Positions 8,718 to 16,919 of a stretch of 64,000 nucleotides of DNA are shown here, one piece after another (within the stretch, counting starts at the first letter, position 1; every line of letters starts with the position of its first letter). Origin of the DNA: Chryseobacterium gilvum (GTDB lineage: Bacteria > Bacteroidota > Bacteroidia > Flavobacteriales > Weeksellaceae). The position numbers and the translations under genes were made by a program. The notes beneath the pieces were generated by a model. It searched no databases. It was not told the origin of the DNA and saw only the letters and a program-made list of their open reading frames with translations. Location of the stretch: the NCBI RefSeq assembly GCF_025628965.1, contig NZ_JAOTEN010000002.1, positions 186,001 to 250,000 of the forward strand, in the 5' to 3' direction.

Positions 8718-9569
8718 ATGAAAATATATACAAAACTTACCTTGTTTGCATTGCTATGCCTGGTAAGTTTAAATTTAAACGCACAAGCTTGGAAGGCCAA
8801 ATATCAGCTGGCTTTCGGACCTTCCACAACAAGCCCTGTAACCTCCAGCTTTTATGCGCAGTGGCTGCCCACAAAAACAGGCAGCAGCGGGGTGTATCCC
8901 GGTACTACATTTTATGTATTGATTCCTGATGGAGTATCTTTCACAGCGACTAATGCAGGCACAGGTTCGTGGACGGTTACAACACTGGCAACGGGTATTT
9001 GCGGATACCAATTGGTTGAATGTGATCTGAGCTCAGCCGGCGTCCCTACATTGTCTGTAACTGCAGGAGTTCCAATTAATTTAATAAAATTCACCGTGAA
9101 CGGTACTTGTCCCGTCGGAACGGGAGCTAGATTATATCAAGATGACGGTACAGATACTTGTGTAGCATTAAATGGACTAATTGCGAACGGCTTGACACTT
9201 TCTACCAGCCCAAGTAATGGATATGATGGCATAGTAAACGGACCCACAAACCCTTTGGTATGTGCTAGCTTTTGCTATAGAGATCCTGCAACCGGAATGG
9301 GCATAGACAGCAAGCAGGGAATTACTCTTCTGCAAAGAGCCGGTGCAAATAGTAACAATTGGCCAATGGTTAGAAAATCTGCTTTTACAGTTCTGGAATC
9401 TAATTCCAAAGGTTTTGTAATTACACGTATGACAACTTCTCAAATCTTTGCAATCGTATCTCCTCAAGAAGGCATGATGGTTTATGACACTGATCTGAAG
9501 TGTTTAAAGATAAATACAGATGGAACTGCAGGTGGCTGGAGTTGTTTTAATACAGCAGCTTGCCCTTAA
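8718..9569 (+). CDS. Secreted protein of unknown function
   Basis: A 283-residue protein with signal peptide ending LNLNAQA. The first half (about 25-150) is beta-rich with Cys residues and has the look of a cohesin-like or adhesin-like sandwich, which is a weak inference. The C-terminal end carries QEGMMVYDTDLKCLKIN and GGWSCF, a tail motif seen in many Bacteroidota surface proteins and also present in the next gene as PGMMVYVKG. It lies 20 bp after the glycine-rich gene, so they are probably co-transcribed. Confidence 0.75.
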   Translation: MKIYTKLTLFALLCLVSLNLNAQAWKAKYQLAFGPSTTSPVTSSFYAQWLPTKTGSSGVYPGTTFYVLIPDGVSFTATNAGTGSWTVTTLATGICGYQLVECDLSSAGVPTLSVTAGVPINLIKFTVNGTCPVGTGARLYQDDGTDTCVALNGLIANGLTLSTSPSNGYDGIVNGPTNPLVCASFCYRDPATGMGIDSKQGITLLQRAGANSNNWPMVRKSAFTVLESNSKGFVITRMTTSQIFAIVSPQEGMMVYDTDLKCLKINTDGTAGGWSCFNTAACP

Positions 9570-9612
9570 TCCTTTAAAACGTTCCATATTTATGATTAAA
9601 AAAAACACAAAA

Positions 9613-10143
9613 ATGAAAAAATTAATATTAGCTGTATTGCTAACAAATATTTCACTAGCAAATGCGCAGGTCATCATTGGTGACGCTGTGGGAACGGCAA
9701 GTGATAAAACATCAGTATTATTAGAATTTGCCGCAGGTCAGAATAAGGGCTTAATTGTACCTTATGTGAGAACGATTCCTGCAAGCCCAACTCCAGGAAC
9801 AATCATTTTAGATGCTACAACTGCAACTGCAGCCCGAATGAAATATTATGACGGCACGGTTTGGAAGGATTTAAGTGGACAAGATGGCGATGTGAGTACC
9901 GTTTTAACAGACCAGCCTACAGGAGTTACAGAAACCGGAAAAAGCATCATCGGCGCAGTGAGCAGCACTGCAGATGGTGTACTGGTTTTAGAATCTACCA
10001 CTAAAGCGATGGTTTTACCTACAGTAACTAATGTAGATAATATACCAAGCCCATCTCCGGGAATGATGGTTTACGTAAAAGGTACAACAGATAAGCTGTT
10101 AGCAGTATATAATGGCAACAAGTGGAGTTTTTGGAAACCCTAA
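9613..10143 (+). CDS. Secreted protein of unknown function, third gene of operon
   Basis: A 176-residue protein with signal peptide MKKLILAVLLTNISLANAQ. Its body has two similar halves, each with a QNKGLIVP/TKAMVLPTV strand followed by a PGTIILD/PGMMVYVKG strand and an xYxGxxW ending (YYDGTVWKDL, VYNGNKWSFW). This is the same surface-protein tail motif as in the gene before it. ATG 9592 would add seven residues; 9613 is preferred because of its A-rich upstream stretch. A terminator follows directly, closing the operon. Confidence 0.75.
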   Translation: MKKLILAVLLTNISLANAQVIIGDAVGTASDKTSVLLEFAAGQNKGLIVPYVRTIPASPTPGTIILDATTATAARMKYYDGTVWKDLSGQDGDVSTVLTDQPTGVTETGKSIIGAVSSTADGVLVLESTTKAMVLPTVTNVDNIPSPSPGMMVYVKGTTDKLLAVYNGNKWSFWKP

Positions 10144-10157
10144 TACAATTTAAGTCT

Positions 10158-10184
10158 AAATCACTTCTTCGGAAGTGATTTTTT
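10158..10184 (+). terminator. Terminator of the glycine-rich operon
   Basis: 9-bp stem AATCACTTC (10159-10167) with GAAGTGATT (10172-10180), TTCG tetraloop, then a T run. Confidence 0.85.
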
Positions 10185-10484
10185 ATTGTAACCTTATTTA
10201 GCCTAAAATGATGTTTTCGTTTTAATGATTTGGATTACAATATGGATTATAACCACAAAAGCGATTTCGGGAGTGTTCCGAAATCGCTTTTACTTTTAAA
10301 AGTATACAAATATTATATTTATTTGGTTAAATCTGTTGGTTATTAAAACAAATCATAATCCATAAATTTTATACCAAATCACAATTTTCTGTAATTTATT
10401 TAAAAAATCGTTAAAATAAATACATTATGCTTTTACGGCATAGTGTTTGAAAAACTACCCCGTATAAACCAAAAAAATTTTATT
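10185..10484. other. Intergenic region with second hairpin
   Basis: No coding frame is supported. It contains a 14-bp hairpin (10257-10291) and, around it, a 9-bp inverted repeat ATGGATTAT (10242-10250) / ATAATCCAT (10359-10367). No -7 box could be assigned confidently to the next gene. Confidence 0.5.
10257..10295. terminator. Orphan bidirectional terminator-like hairpin
   Basis: A perfect 14-bp stem, 10257-10270 with 10278-10291, loop GAGTGTT, with A4/T4 at the ends. The operon before it already ends at 10184 and no gene lies between, so it is a second terminator, the end of a small RNA, or a relic. Confidence 0.6.
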
Positions 10485-10880
10485 ATGAAAAATGCAATCA
10501 AAATTTTAGGCCTTTTTATGCTGGTCATCTTTTCAGCAGTCTCATTTACCTCTTGCAGCGATGACGACGATCCGGCAAACAATGATTTCTTTGCAGGAAC
10601 CTATAAAGGAAACTTATCGTATAGTGATGGCGGTTCTACCAATGTTTCTACAGATAACGGAAGTGTATTTGTTACCAAAATCGCAAGCGGAACCAAATAT
10701 AACTTTGCATTCTCAAACAGCATTCCTGATCTGAACGGAATAGAATTTGAGCAGCAAGGCGATAATGTATTGGTGATGGTAGGCTCTACAGCTACTTCAT
10801 ACATCAGAATCGATAACAATGAGCTGAAAATACTTTATTCGAAAGATGGAAAAATATGGACAGCCAACTGTACAAGATAA
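10485..10880 (+). CDS. Small lipoprotein, function unknown
   Basis: A 131-residue protein with lipoprotein signal MKNAIKILGLFMLVIFS ending TSC, followed at once by an acidic SDDDD run, as is common in exported Bacteroidota lipoproteins. The remainder is a single predicted beta-barrel or sandwich domain ending in CTR. ATG 10485 is preferred over an upstream start at 10443 because it begins the lipoprotein signal cleanly. Single-gene unit with a strong terminator. Confidence 0.8.
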   Translation: MKNAIKILGLFMLVIFSAVSFTSCSDDDDPANNDFFAGTYKGNLSYSDGGSTNVSTDNGSVFVTKIASGTKYNFAFSNSIPDLNGIEFEQQGDNVLVMVGSTATSYIRIDNNELKILYSKDGKIWTANCTR

Positions 10881-10901
10881 TACTCTTCACTCAATATATC
10901 C

Positions 10902-10936
10902 AAGCCTGCTTCCTGACTGGAAGCAGGCTTTTTATT
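10902..10936 (+). terminator. Terminator of small lipoprotein gene
   Basis: 12-bp perfect stem, 10902-10913 with 10919-10930, loop TGACT, followed by TTTATTTATT. Confidence 0.85.
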
Positions 10937-11054
10937 TATTTTACCCTCACTTTAATGTTTTTTTAATCTGTAATAAACTTTAGTTAAGGTTGTTAAAAAC
11001 AAATTTCACATCAAGATTTTCTGTAAATTTACTTCAGAAAACAAACCTACACTT

Positions 11055-11306
11055 ATGAAAAAAATGTTAACCGCAATGTCTCTTATTTTAGGATTGGGAC
11101 TTGCAACAGCACAACAAACTGTTCCGGCTGTTCCGGCAACAAAAACAGTTCACCAAACCACAAAAACAGTAAAAGCGGTACAGGCAGAACCTGCTAAACC
11201 TGCAGCGAAAATGAAAAAAGACGGAACCGTAGATAGAAGGTATAAACAAAATAAAATGCTGAAGAAAGATGGCACTCCGGATAAGAGATATAAGGCAAAT
11301 AAATAA
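11055..11306 (+). CDS. Small secreted basic protein with repeated KDGT motif
   Basis: An 83-residue protein with signal peptide (cleavage after ATAQ), an Ala/Pro/Val/Lys-rich linker, then two copies of a 15-residue motif: KKDGTVDRRYKQNK and KKDGTPDKRYKANK. It is very basic. It looks like small conserved flavobacterial exported proteins of unknown role. Single-gene unit with its own terminator. Confidence 0.75.
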   Translation: MKKMLTAMSLILGLGLATAQQTVPAVPATKTVHQTTKTVKAVQAEPAKPAAKMKKDGTVDRRYKQNKMLKKDGTPDKRYKANK

Positions 11307-11348
11307 ATCAGCATATTCATTGTAATTTCATAATCAAATTTTTTCAGG

Positions 11349-11379
11349 AACCGGTGAAACCATTCACCGGTTTTTTTTG
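11349..11379 (+). terminator. Terminator of KDGT-repeat protein gene
   Basis: 10-bp perfect stem AACCGGTGAA / TTCACCGGTT (11349-11358, 11363-11372), followed by a long T run. Confidence 0.88.
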
Positions 11380-11421
11380 ATATAACCCAATAATTTATTC
11401 CTGCAATTTCTAAGTTATTTA

Positions 11422-11429
11422 TACATTTG
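11422..11429 (+). promoter_or_regulatory. Candidate -7 box abutting GH3-type gene
   Basis: TACATTTG, only 3 nt before ATG 11433. If used, the transcript would be leaderless or nearly so. The box includes the in-frame TTG at 11427, which is therefore unlikely to be the start. Confidence 0.4.
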
Positions 11430-11432
11430 AAC

Positions 11433-12932
11433 ATGTTAAACTTTCTAAAGAAAAAAACAGCACTGATCTGGGCAAAAAAACATGTCCGGAAAAGCGCAGA
11501 TTTCAAAGAAAATGCAGAGAATTATCAGGAAAAACTTTTACTTTCTTTAATCTATACTGCCCAAAAAACACTTTTCGGAAGAGCGCATGACTTTGAAAAT
11601 ATCCATACAATAAAAGATTTTCAGGAAAAAGTACCGGTGGCAGATTACGAAGATCTTAAACCTTATATTGAAAAAGTAAAACGAGGGCAGCGAAACATTC
11701 TCTGGACAGAGACTCCCGAATATTTTGCCAAAACATCAGGAACGACTTCCGGCTCAAAATACATCCCCATCTCCAAAGAAGGTATGCCATTTCAGGTTGC
11801 AGGAGCGCAAAGTGCACTGTTTCATTATATTGCAAAAAAAGGAAATGCCGACTTTGTAAACGGAAAAATGATCTTTCTGCAGGGAAGCCCGGAACTTGAG
11901 GAAGTTTTCGGCATCAAAACCGGCAGGCTTTCCGGGATTGTAGCGCACCATATCCCCAAATATCTTCAGAAAAACCGGCTTCCAAGCTGGGAAACCAATA
12001 TGATGGAAGACTGGGAAGCCAAAGTGGATAAGATCGTACAAGAAACTGAAAAGGAAAACATGACGCTGATCTCCGGAATCCCACCTTGGCTGATTATGTA
12101 TTTTGAAAAGCTGATTGAGAAAAACGGCAAAAAAATTAAGCAGCTCTTTCCAAATCTTCAGCTTATTGTTACCGGCGGTGTCAATTATGAGCCTTACCGT
12201 GAAAAAATGGAAGAATTACTGGGCGGAAAAGTGGATATTGTTCAGACATTTCCGGCCTCGGAAGGTTTTTTCGCATTTCAGGATGATTATACGAAAGAAG
12301 GGCTTTTACTTTTAACGAATCACGGCATTTTCTACGAATTTATCCCGCTGGAACAGTTTGGAAAAGCTGATGCACAGCGATTAACACTGAAAGAAATCGA
12401 GCTTCACAAGGATTACGCGTTAATTCTCACAACAAATTCCGGACTTTGGGCGTATTCTATTGGTGATGTAGTAAGGTTTATCGATAAAAAGCCCCACAGA
12501 ATTCTGGTAAGCGGAAGAACAAAACATTTTACCTCGGCATTTGGGGAACACGTCATTGCGTTTGAAGTGGAAGAAGCCATGAAAGCGGCTGTAGAAAAAT
12601 TCCCTGCGCAGATTACAGAATTTCACCTCGCTCCTCAGGTAAATCCGCAGGAAGGATTACCTTACCATGAATGGTTTATTGAATTTGAAAAAGAACCCGA
12701 CAATTTAGAAGGGTTTAAAAACGAATTGGATGATCAATTGAGAAAAAGAAATACGTATTATGATGATTTAATATCAGGAAATATTCTTCAGAAACTTAAA
12801 ATCACCCGGCTTTCAAGAAATGCTTTTCAGGAATATGCAAAATCTCAGGGCAAACTGGGCGGGCAAAATAAAATTCCGAGATTGGCCAATGACAGAAAAA
12901 CAGCCGATTTGTTAGAAATTTATAAAATTTAG
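11433..12932 (+). CDS. GH3-family acyl-adenylating enzyme
   Basis: A 499-residue cytoplasmic protein of the GH3 (auxin-responsive promoter) family, ATP-dependent acyl-acid amido synthetases of the ANL superfamily. Visible signs are the ATP-binding loop TSGTTSGSKYIPI (about 92-104), TGGVNYEPYREKMEE, FPASEGFFAFQ and the hinge region YSIGDVVRF followed by VSGRTKHFTSAFGEH. Length is normal. Bacterial substrates of this family are mostly unknown, so no reaction is assigned. It follows a terminator and stands alone, with no clear terminator after it. Confidence 0.88.
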   Translation: MLNFLKKKTALIWAKKHVRKSADFKENAENYQEKLLLSLIYTAQKTLFGRAHDFENIHTIKDFQEKVPVADYEDLKPYIEKVKRGQRNILWTETPEYFAKTSGTTSGSKYIPISKEGMPFQVAGAQSALFHYIAKKGNADFVNGKMIFLQGSPELEEVFGIKTGRLSGIVAHHIPKYLQKNRLPSWETNMMEDWEAKVDKIVQETEKENMTLISGIPPWLIMYFEKLIEKNGKKIKQLFPNLQLIVTGGVNYEPYREKMEELLGGKVDIVQTFPASEGFFAFQDDYTKEGLLLLTNHGIFYEFIPLEQFGKADAQRLTLKEIELHKDYALILTTNSGLWAYSIGDVVRFIDKKPHRILVSGRTKHFTSAFGEHVIAFEVEEAMKAAVEKFPAQITEFHLAPQVNPQEGLPYHEWFIEFEKEPDNLEGFKNELDDQLRKRNTYYDDLISGNILQKLKITRLSRNAFQEYAKSQGKLGGQNKIPRLANDRKTADLLEIYKI

Positions 12933-12975
12933 CCGTTTTTTTATCATTACCAAAACATATATTCAAAAATTTTGA

Positions 12976-12983
12976 TACATTTG
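12976..12983 (+). promoter_or_regulatory. Candidate -7 box of small lipoprotein gene
   Basis: TACATTTG, 17 nt before ATG 13001; consistent with a leader of about 10-12 nt. No -33 TTTG at the right distance. Confidence 0.35.
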
Positions 12984-13000
12984 AGAAATAAAAAATAATA

Positions 13001-13363
13001 ATGAAAGCATCTGTACTTTTAAAATCATCTTTGTTAACCTCTTTATTCTTAGTTTCTTCTTGCGCAACGACCAAGTTTTCTGAAAATGTTTCACAAAACA
13101 ATTATTCTACATTGGAAGCAGGAAAAATATATGTTTTTACCATGAAAGACGGGTCAAAAAAACAAAAAATGCTTTTTAGAAATGTTCAGGGCGATAATCT
13201 GGTCGGAACGGCCGGAAAAAAAGACAGTACAGAAGTGATTATACCAAAATCAAACGTGGTCTCTGCCAAAGATAAATCAAAATCAAATGTTACTACCGGA
13301 GCAGTGATCATCGGAGCTGCCGCAGCTGCCGCTATCGTTATCAGTGCTTCGAGAGCAGATTAA
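13001..13363 (+). CDS. Small lipoprotein with C-terminal Ala-rich helix
   Basis: A 120-residue protein with lipoprotein signal ending FLVSSC at residue 22. The middle reads as a small beta domain (KIYVFTMKDGSKKQKMLF, LVGTAGKKDSTEVIIPKSNV). A hydrophobic Gly/Ala segment, TTGAVIIGAAAAAAIVI, near the C-terminus could be a second membrane anchor. An anchor at both ends is unusual for a lipoprotein. Function unknown. Confidence 0.78.
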   Translation: MKASVLLKSSLLTSLFLVSSCATTKFSENVSQNNYSTLEAGKIYVFTMKDGSKKQKMLFRNVQGDNLVGTAGKKDSTEVIIPKSNVVSAKDKSKSNVTTGAVIIGAAAAAAIVISASRAD

Positions 13364-13432
13364 TAGACGGTATCTTACCTCTTATATTTAACGAATCATA
13401 TCTGAATAGTTTTTATTATAAATATTTAGCGC

Positions 13433-13440
13433 TATTTTTG
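13433..13440 (+). promoter_or_regulatory. Candidate -7 box abutting MFS gene
   Basis: TATTTTTG ends 4 nt before ATG 13445; TTTT at 13411-13414 could be a weak -33 (18-bp spacer). Predicts a leaderless or near-leaderless mRNA. Confidence 0.4.
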
Positions 13441-13444
13441 TGAT

Positions 13445-14680
13445 ATGATTTCGTTTACACCGCTTAAAACATTAGAAAATGTTGAATTCAGAAATCTTCT
13501 TACGGGAAGATTTTTTATTGTTTTAGCATTCCGTATGCTCGCAACTTTATTGGGATGGTGGGTTTATCAGTTGACAAAGGATCCTTTTTCTATCGGCTTA
13601 ATCGGGCTTTCAGAAGTTATTCCCGCGGTAAGCTGCGCTCTGTATGCAGGCCATGTAATTGATATGAATGAAAAGAAGAAGCTACTCCTGATCTGTAATT
13701 ACACTTATGTTTTTCTGATCGGATTATTGCTGATACCTGCTTTCTTTCATACACAACTCCATTTTACAGGGCACGAGATTACGTATTACATCTACGGCGT
13801 CATTTTTTTTACCGGAATTGCAAGAGCCTTTATCGGTCCTATCGTTCCGTCTATGATTCCTAAAATCGTCCAGAAGGTGAATCTTCCGAACGCGATCACC
13901 TTAAATCAGGCTACTTTTCTTATTTCTTCAGTTTGCGGACACGCCGCCGGTGGATTTTTAATTGGTTTATTTGGGGTAAAATGGACTTTACTCGTTATTA
14001 TTTCTTTAATTTTAATTGCATCCGCTTTTTTCTGGCAGATTAATAAGCAATATTCTGAATATAAGAAAGAAGACATTAAAATATTGGAAAGTATGCGTGA
14101 AGGGATTTCTTACATTTTTAAAACCAAAGAAATTCTCGGTGCCCTTTGTCTGGATATGTTTGCCGTACTTTTCGGCGGCGCGGTGGCGATGATTCCTGTA
14201 TTTGCGACTGACATATTAAAGTCGGGGGCAGAAGGTTTCGGGTTGCTGAATGCAGCTTCGGATATCGGTTCTATGATTATCATTATGACACTCTCGATGA
14301 TTCCCCTACAAAAGAATCAGGGCAAAATTCTTTTGGTGGCGGTTGCCGGATTCGGATTCTGCATCATCGGTTTCGGATTATCAAATTATTATTGGCTATC
14401 CTTCATATTCCTCGTTATGAGCGGAATGCTAGACGGAATTTCTGTAGTTATCAGAGGAACAATTGTTCAGCTGAAAACACCTGATCATATCAGAGGGCGT
14501 GTTTTAAGCGTAAATTCGATTTTTATCATGTCGAGCAACGAAATGGGACAGTTTGAGAGCGGACTCACCGCAAAAATGATGGGCGTGGTACGTTCTGTAA
14601 TTTTTGGAGGAAGCATGACGGTGCTAATTGCATTATTGATTGGAAGCACCAATTCTAAATTGAGGAAAATGCAATATTAG
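13445..14680 (+). CDS. Major facilitator superfamily exporter
   Basis: A 411-residue inner-membrane protein with about 12 hydrophobic segments and the MFS_3 / EntS-like pattern: a short loop motif near the second helix (AGHVIDMNEKKKLLL) and a matching one in the second half (RGTIVQLKTPDHIRGRVLSVNS). Such proteins export small molecules such as siderophores or drugs by proton antiport; the substrate cannot be told. It stands alone, and its start codon is set by the adjoining promoter box. Confidence 0.88.
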   Translation: MISFTPLKTLENVEFRNLLTGRFFIVLAFRMLATLLGWWVYQLTKDPFSIGLIGLSEVIPAVSCALYAGHVIDMNEKKKLLLICNYTYVFLIGLLLIPAFFHTQLHFTGHEITYYIYGVIFFTGIARAFIGPIVPSMIPKIVQKVNLPNAITLNQATFLISSVCGHAAGGFLIGLFGVKWTLLVIISLILIASAFFWQINKQYSEYKKEDIKILESMREGISYIFKTKEILGALCLDMFAVLFGGAVAMIPVFATDILKSGAEGFGLLNAASDIGSMIIIMTLSMIPLQKNQGKILLVAVAGFGFCIIGFGLSNYYWLSFIFLVMSGMLDGISVVIRGTIVQLKTPDHIRGRVLSVNSIFIMSSNEMGQFESGLTAKMMGVVRSVIFGGSMTVLIALLIGSTNSKLRKMQY

Positions 14681-14742
14681 AGATATATCTGCGTTTTACC
14701 TTAAATATATATTAAAATTCAGTTCATGGTTAATAATTTTTT

Positions 14743-14750
14743 TATATTTG
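14743..14750 (+). promoter_or_regulatory. Candidate -7 box of first T9SS cargo gene
   Basis: TATATTTG, 19 nt before ATG 14770. No good -33 box. Confidence 0.4.
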
Positions 14751-14769
14751 TACTAAATATTTTTCGAAA

Positions 14770-16833
14770 ATGAAAAAAACTCTACTCATTTTTTTAATGG
14801 TCTTATCACAGATGGCTTTTTCACAATCAGATTGTCCTACTGCAATCACCGTTTGTGGCAACTCTGGAATCTCATACACTCCTTCCGGACCGGGAACTAT
14901 CCTGGAAGATCTTGGAGGATGTTTGACAGATGACGAAAACTTCTCTGTGTGGTATACTTTCACCATTGCAACTGCAGGGACCCTCACTTTCACCATCAAT
15001 CCTAACGTCTTTGAAGATGATTACGATTTTGGAGTGTATGGCCCCAATAAAACATGCGGAACTTTAGGAGCACCTATCCGATGTAATTTCTCAGGACTGG
15101 ACGGTCCCACCGGGCTTTCTTTAGCAGTAACGCATCCTGCAGTGAACGGACAGTACAGCGGGTATATGAATGTTCTTCCGGGGGAAACGTACTATCTTGT
15201 TATTGATAACTATTCAAACAGCCCGAACGGATTTTCACTCAACTGGGGCGGAACTGCTACTCTGGCTTCTCCATTTAATGATCCTTCATTAATTACGAAC
15301 CCTTTCATTGCACCGGGACTTCCTAATGCAAATCCTAGCGCACCAAATGAAGTAGTTGTTTGTTCAAATCCTGCAACTTTTGATTTCACTACGTTAACCA
15401 ACGGAATCATTAACGGAAATACAAATTTCACAGTAGCTTATCATCTTAATACAAATGACCTGTTAACAGGAAACAGCCCAATTGTAACACCTATTACTGT
15501 AAATACTACCAGTACATACTATTATAGTATTACCTATAATGACCCTACCAACCCGAATAATCCTATCAATAAATGTAAACAGACGGGAAGTTTTAAATTT
15601 AAGGATGGTACCATCACTGGAACCGATGCTACGTTAACAGAATGTAATGACAATAATACCGGAACTGCAGTATTTGATCTTACGACCGCAAACGTAATTG
15701 CAGACCCTACCGTTACTAAAAAATATTATCCGTCAATGTTTGACCTTACTGCGGGAACCAATCAAATTACAAACCCTTATCAATACACATCCGGAGGCGG
15801 ATCTGTATATGTGCTTCTGACCTCACAGTACGGGTGTACGGATATCGCAGAAATCAAACTCAATTTCTTCCCCGTTGTAGTGGTTACCGAAGCAACATTA
15901 AGATCATGCTTTATTGAGGCCAATCCTTCAACAGCTTTATTTAATCTTACGGTTGCTACTGTAAATACACAGGCGGGAACTACAAAAACATATTATCCAT
16001 CAGCAACGGATGCGGTGAATCAGACCAATCAGATTACGAATCCTACCACCTACATCGCGCCAAACGGCGTAGTGTATGTAAGAGTACAGAATACTAATGG
16101 ATGTTATACCGTTGCCAAAATAACACTTGTGGTGATCTCACCGGTTTATTCTAGTGTTTTGGTTGATAAAACCATCTGTATTGAAGACAGAACGACTTTA
16201 GATGCAGGACCAGGTTTTGCCGGATATGAATGGAGCACAGGAGCTACGACTCAATCTATATCTAATGTGGGCGTCGGAACATATTGGGTAAAGCTTAAAA
16301 CAGGAGATTGTATTGCAAAACAGGAAGTGAAAGTCTATCCTTCTGAGCAACCAGTTATTTCAAGTGTTTACATTGAAAATGATGGGATTGCAGTGATTGT
16401 AACAGGAGGTAATCCTTCTTATCAGTATTCTTTGGACAATGTGAACTGGCAGGATTCTAACCAATTTTCAAATGTTACAAGAGGGGATCACACTATTTAT
16501 GTAAAAGATGCCTACGATTGTGAGCCTATACAAGTTGATTTTATAGTTCCTAACTTAATCAATGTAATTACACCAAACGGTGACGGAGTGAATGATGTCA
16601 TAGATTATTCTGCGTTAGCCGGAAAACAAAATCTGGTCTTAACTATTTTTGACCGATATGGAGTGAAAGTAGGAGTTGCTGATAAATCAACAGGCTTCAA
16701 ATGGGACGGAACTACGGCCGGTAAAAAAGTTCCTACAGGAACATATTGGTATTCTGTAACATGGGTTGAAAATGACAAGAAAAATACGCCATTTAAATTC
16801 TCTGGATGGGTGATGGTAAAAAATAGAGAATAA
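14770..16833 (+). CDS. T9SS type B cargo protein, paralog 1
   Basis: A 687-residue secreted protein: signal peptide ending QMAFSQ; N-terminal module about 20-155 (TPSGPGTILEDLGGCLTDDE, CUB/PPC-like) shared with paralog 2; two repeat modules built on NLT..V...KYYP..T..A...NQI and ending with a GC-V motif; a DKTICIEDRTTLDAGPGF module; a SprB-like repeat (YQYSLDNVNWQ); and the gliding-motility-type C-terminal sorting domain from about residue 600 (ITPNGDGVNDV to GWVMVKNRE). Type IX secretion would carry it to the cell surface. Its C-terminal half is closest to paralog 4, not to its neighbour. Confidence 0.9.
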   Translation: MKKTLLIFLMVLSQMAFSQSDCPTAITVCGNSGISYTPSGPGTILEDLGGCLTDDENFSVWYTFTIATAGTLTFTINPNVFEDDYDFGVYGPNKTCGTLGAPIRCNFSGLDGPTGLSLAVTHPAVNGQYSGYMNVLPGETYYLVIDNYSNSPNGFSLNWGGTATLASPFNDPSLITNPFIAPGLPNANPSAPNEVVVCSNPATFDFTTLTNGIINGNTNFTVAYHLNTNDLLTGNSPIVTPITVNTTSTYYYSITYNDPTNPNNPINKCKQTGSFKFKDGTITGTDATLTECNDNNTGTAVFDLTTANVIADPTVTKKYYPSMFDLTAGTNQITNPYQYTSGGGSVYVLLTSQYGCTDIAEIKLNFFPVVVVTEATLRSCFIEANPSTALFNLTVATVNTQAGTTKTYYPSATDAVNQTNQITNPTTYIAPNGVVYVRVQNTNGCYTVAKITLVVISPVYSSVLVDKTICIEDRTTLDAGPGFAGYEWSTGATTQSISNVGVGTYWVKLKTGDCIAKQEVKVYPSEQPVISSVYIENDGIAVIVTGGNPSYQYSLDNVNWQDSNQFSNVTRGDHTIYVKDAYDCEPIQVDFIVPNLINVITPNGDGVNDVIDYSALAGKQNLVLTIFDRYGVKVGVADKSTGFKWDGTTAGKKVPTGTYWYSVTWVENDKKNTPFKFSGWVMVKNRE

Positions 16834-16844
16834 AAATTATTCAG

Positions 16845-16880
16845 ACAGAAAATCGCTTCGTGAAGCGATTTTCTGTTTTG
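16845..16880 (+). terminator. Terminator of T9SS paralog 1
   Basis: Long perfect stem (ACAGAAAATCGCTT with AAGCGATTTTCTGT, tight loop CGTG) followed by TTT, 11 nt after the stop codon. Confidence 0.85.
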
Positions 16881-16919
16881 ACATTTTACGTGCAATATTT
16901 TGTTTAAATTATTTGAAAA

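Noticed and set aside
13001..13363. Small lipoprotein as a phage spanin
   Set aside because: No lysis genes or other phage genes nearby; only a lipoprotein signal and an Ala-rich helix.
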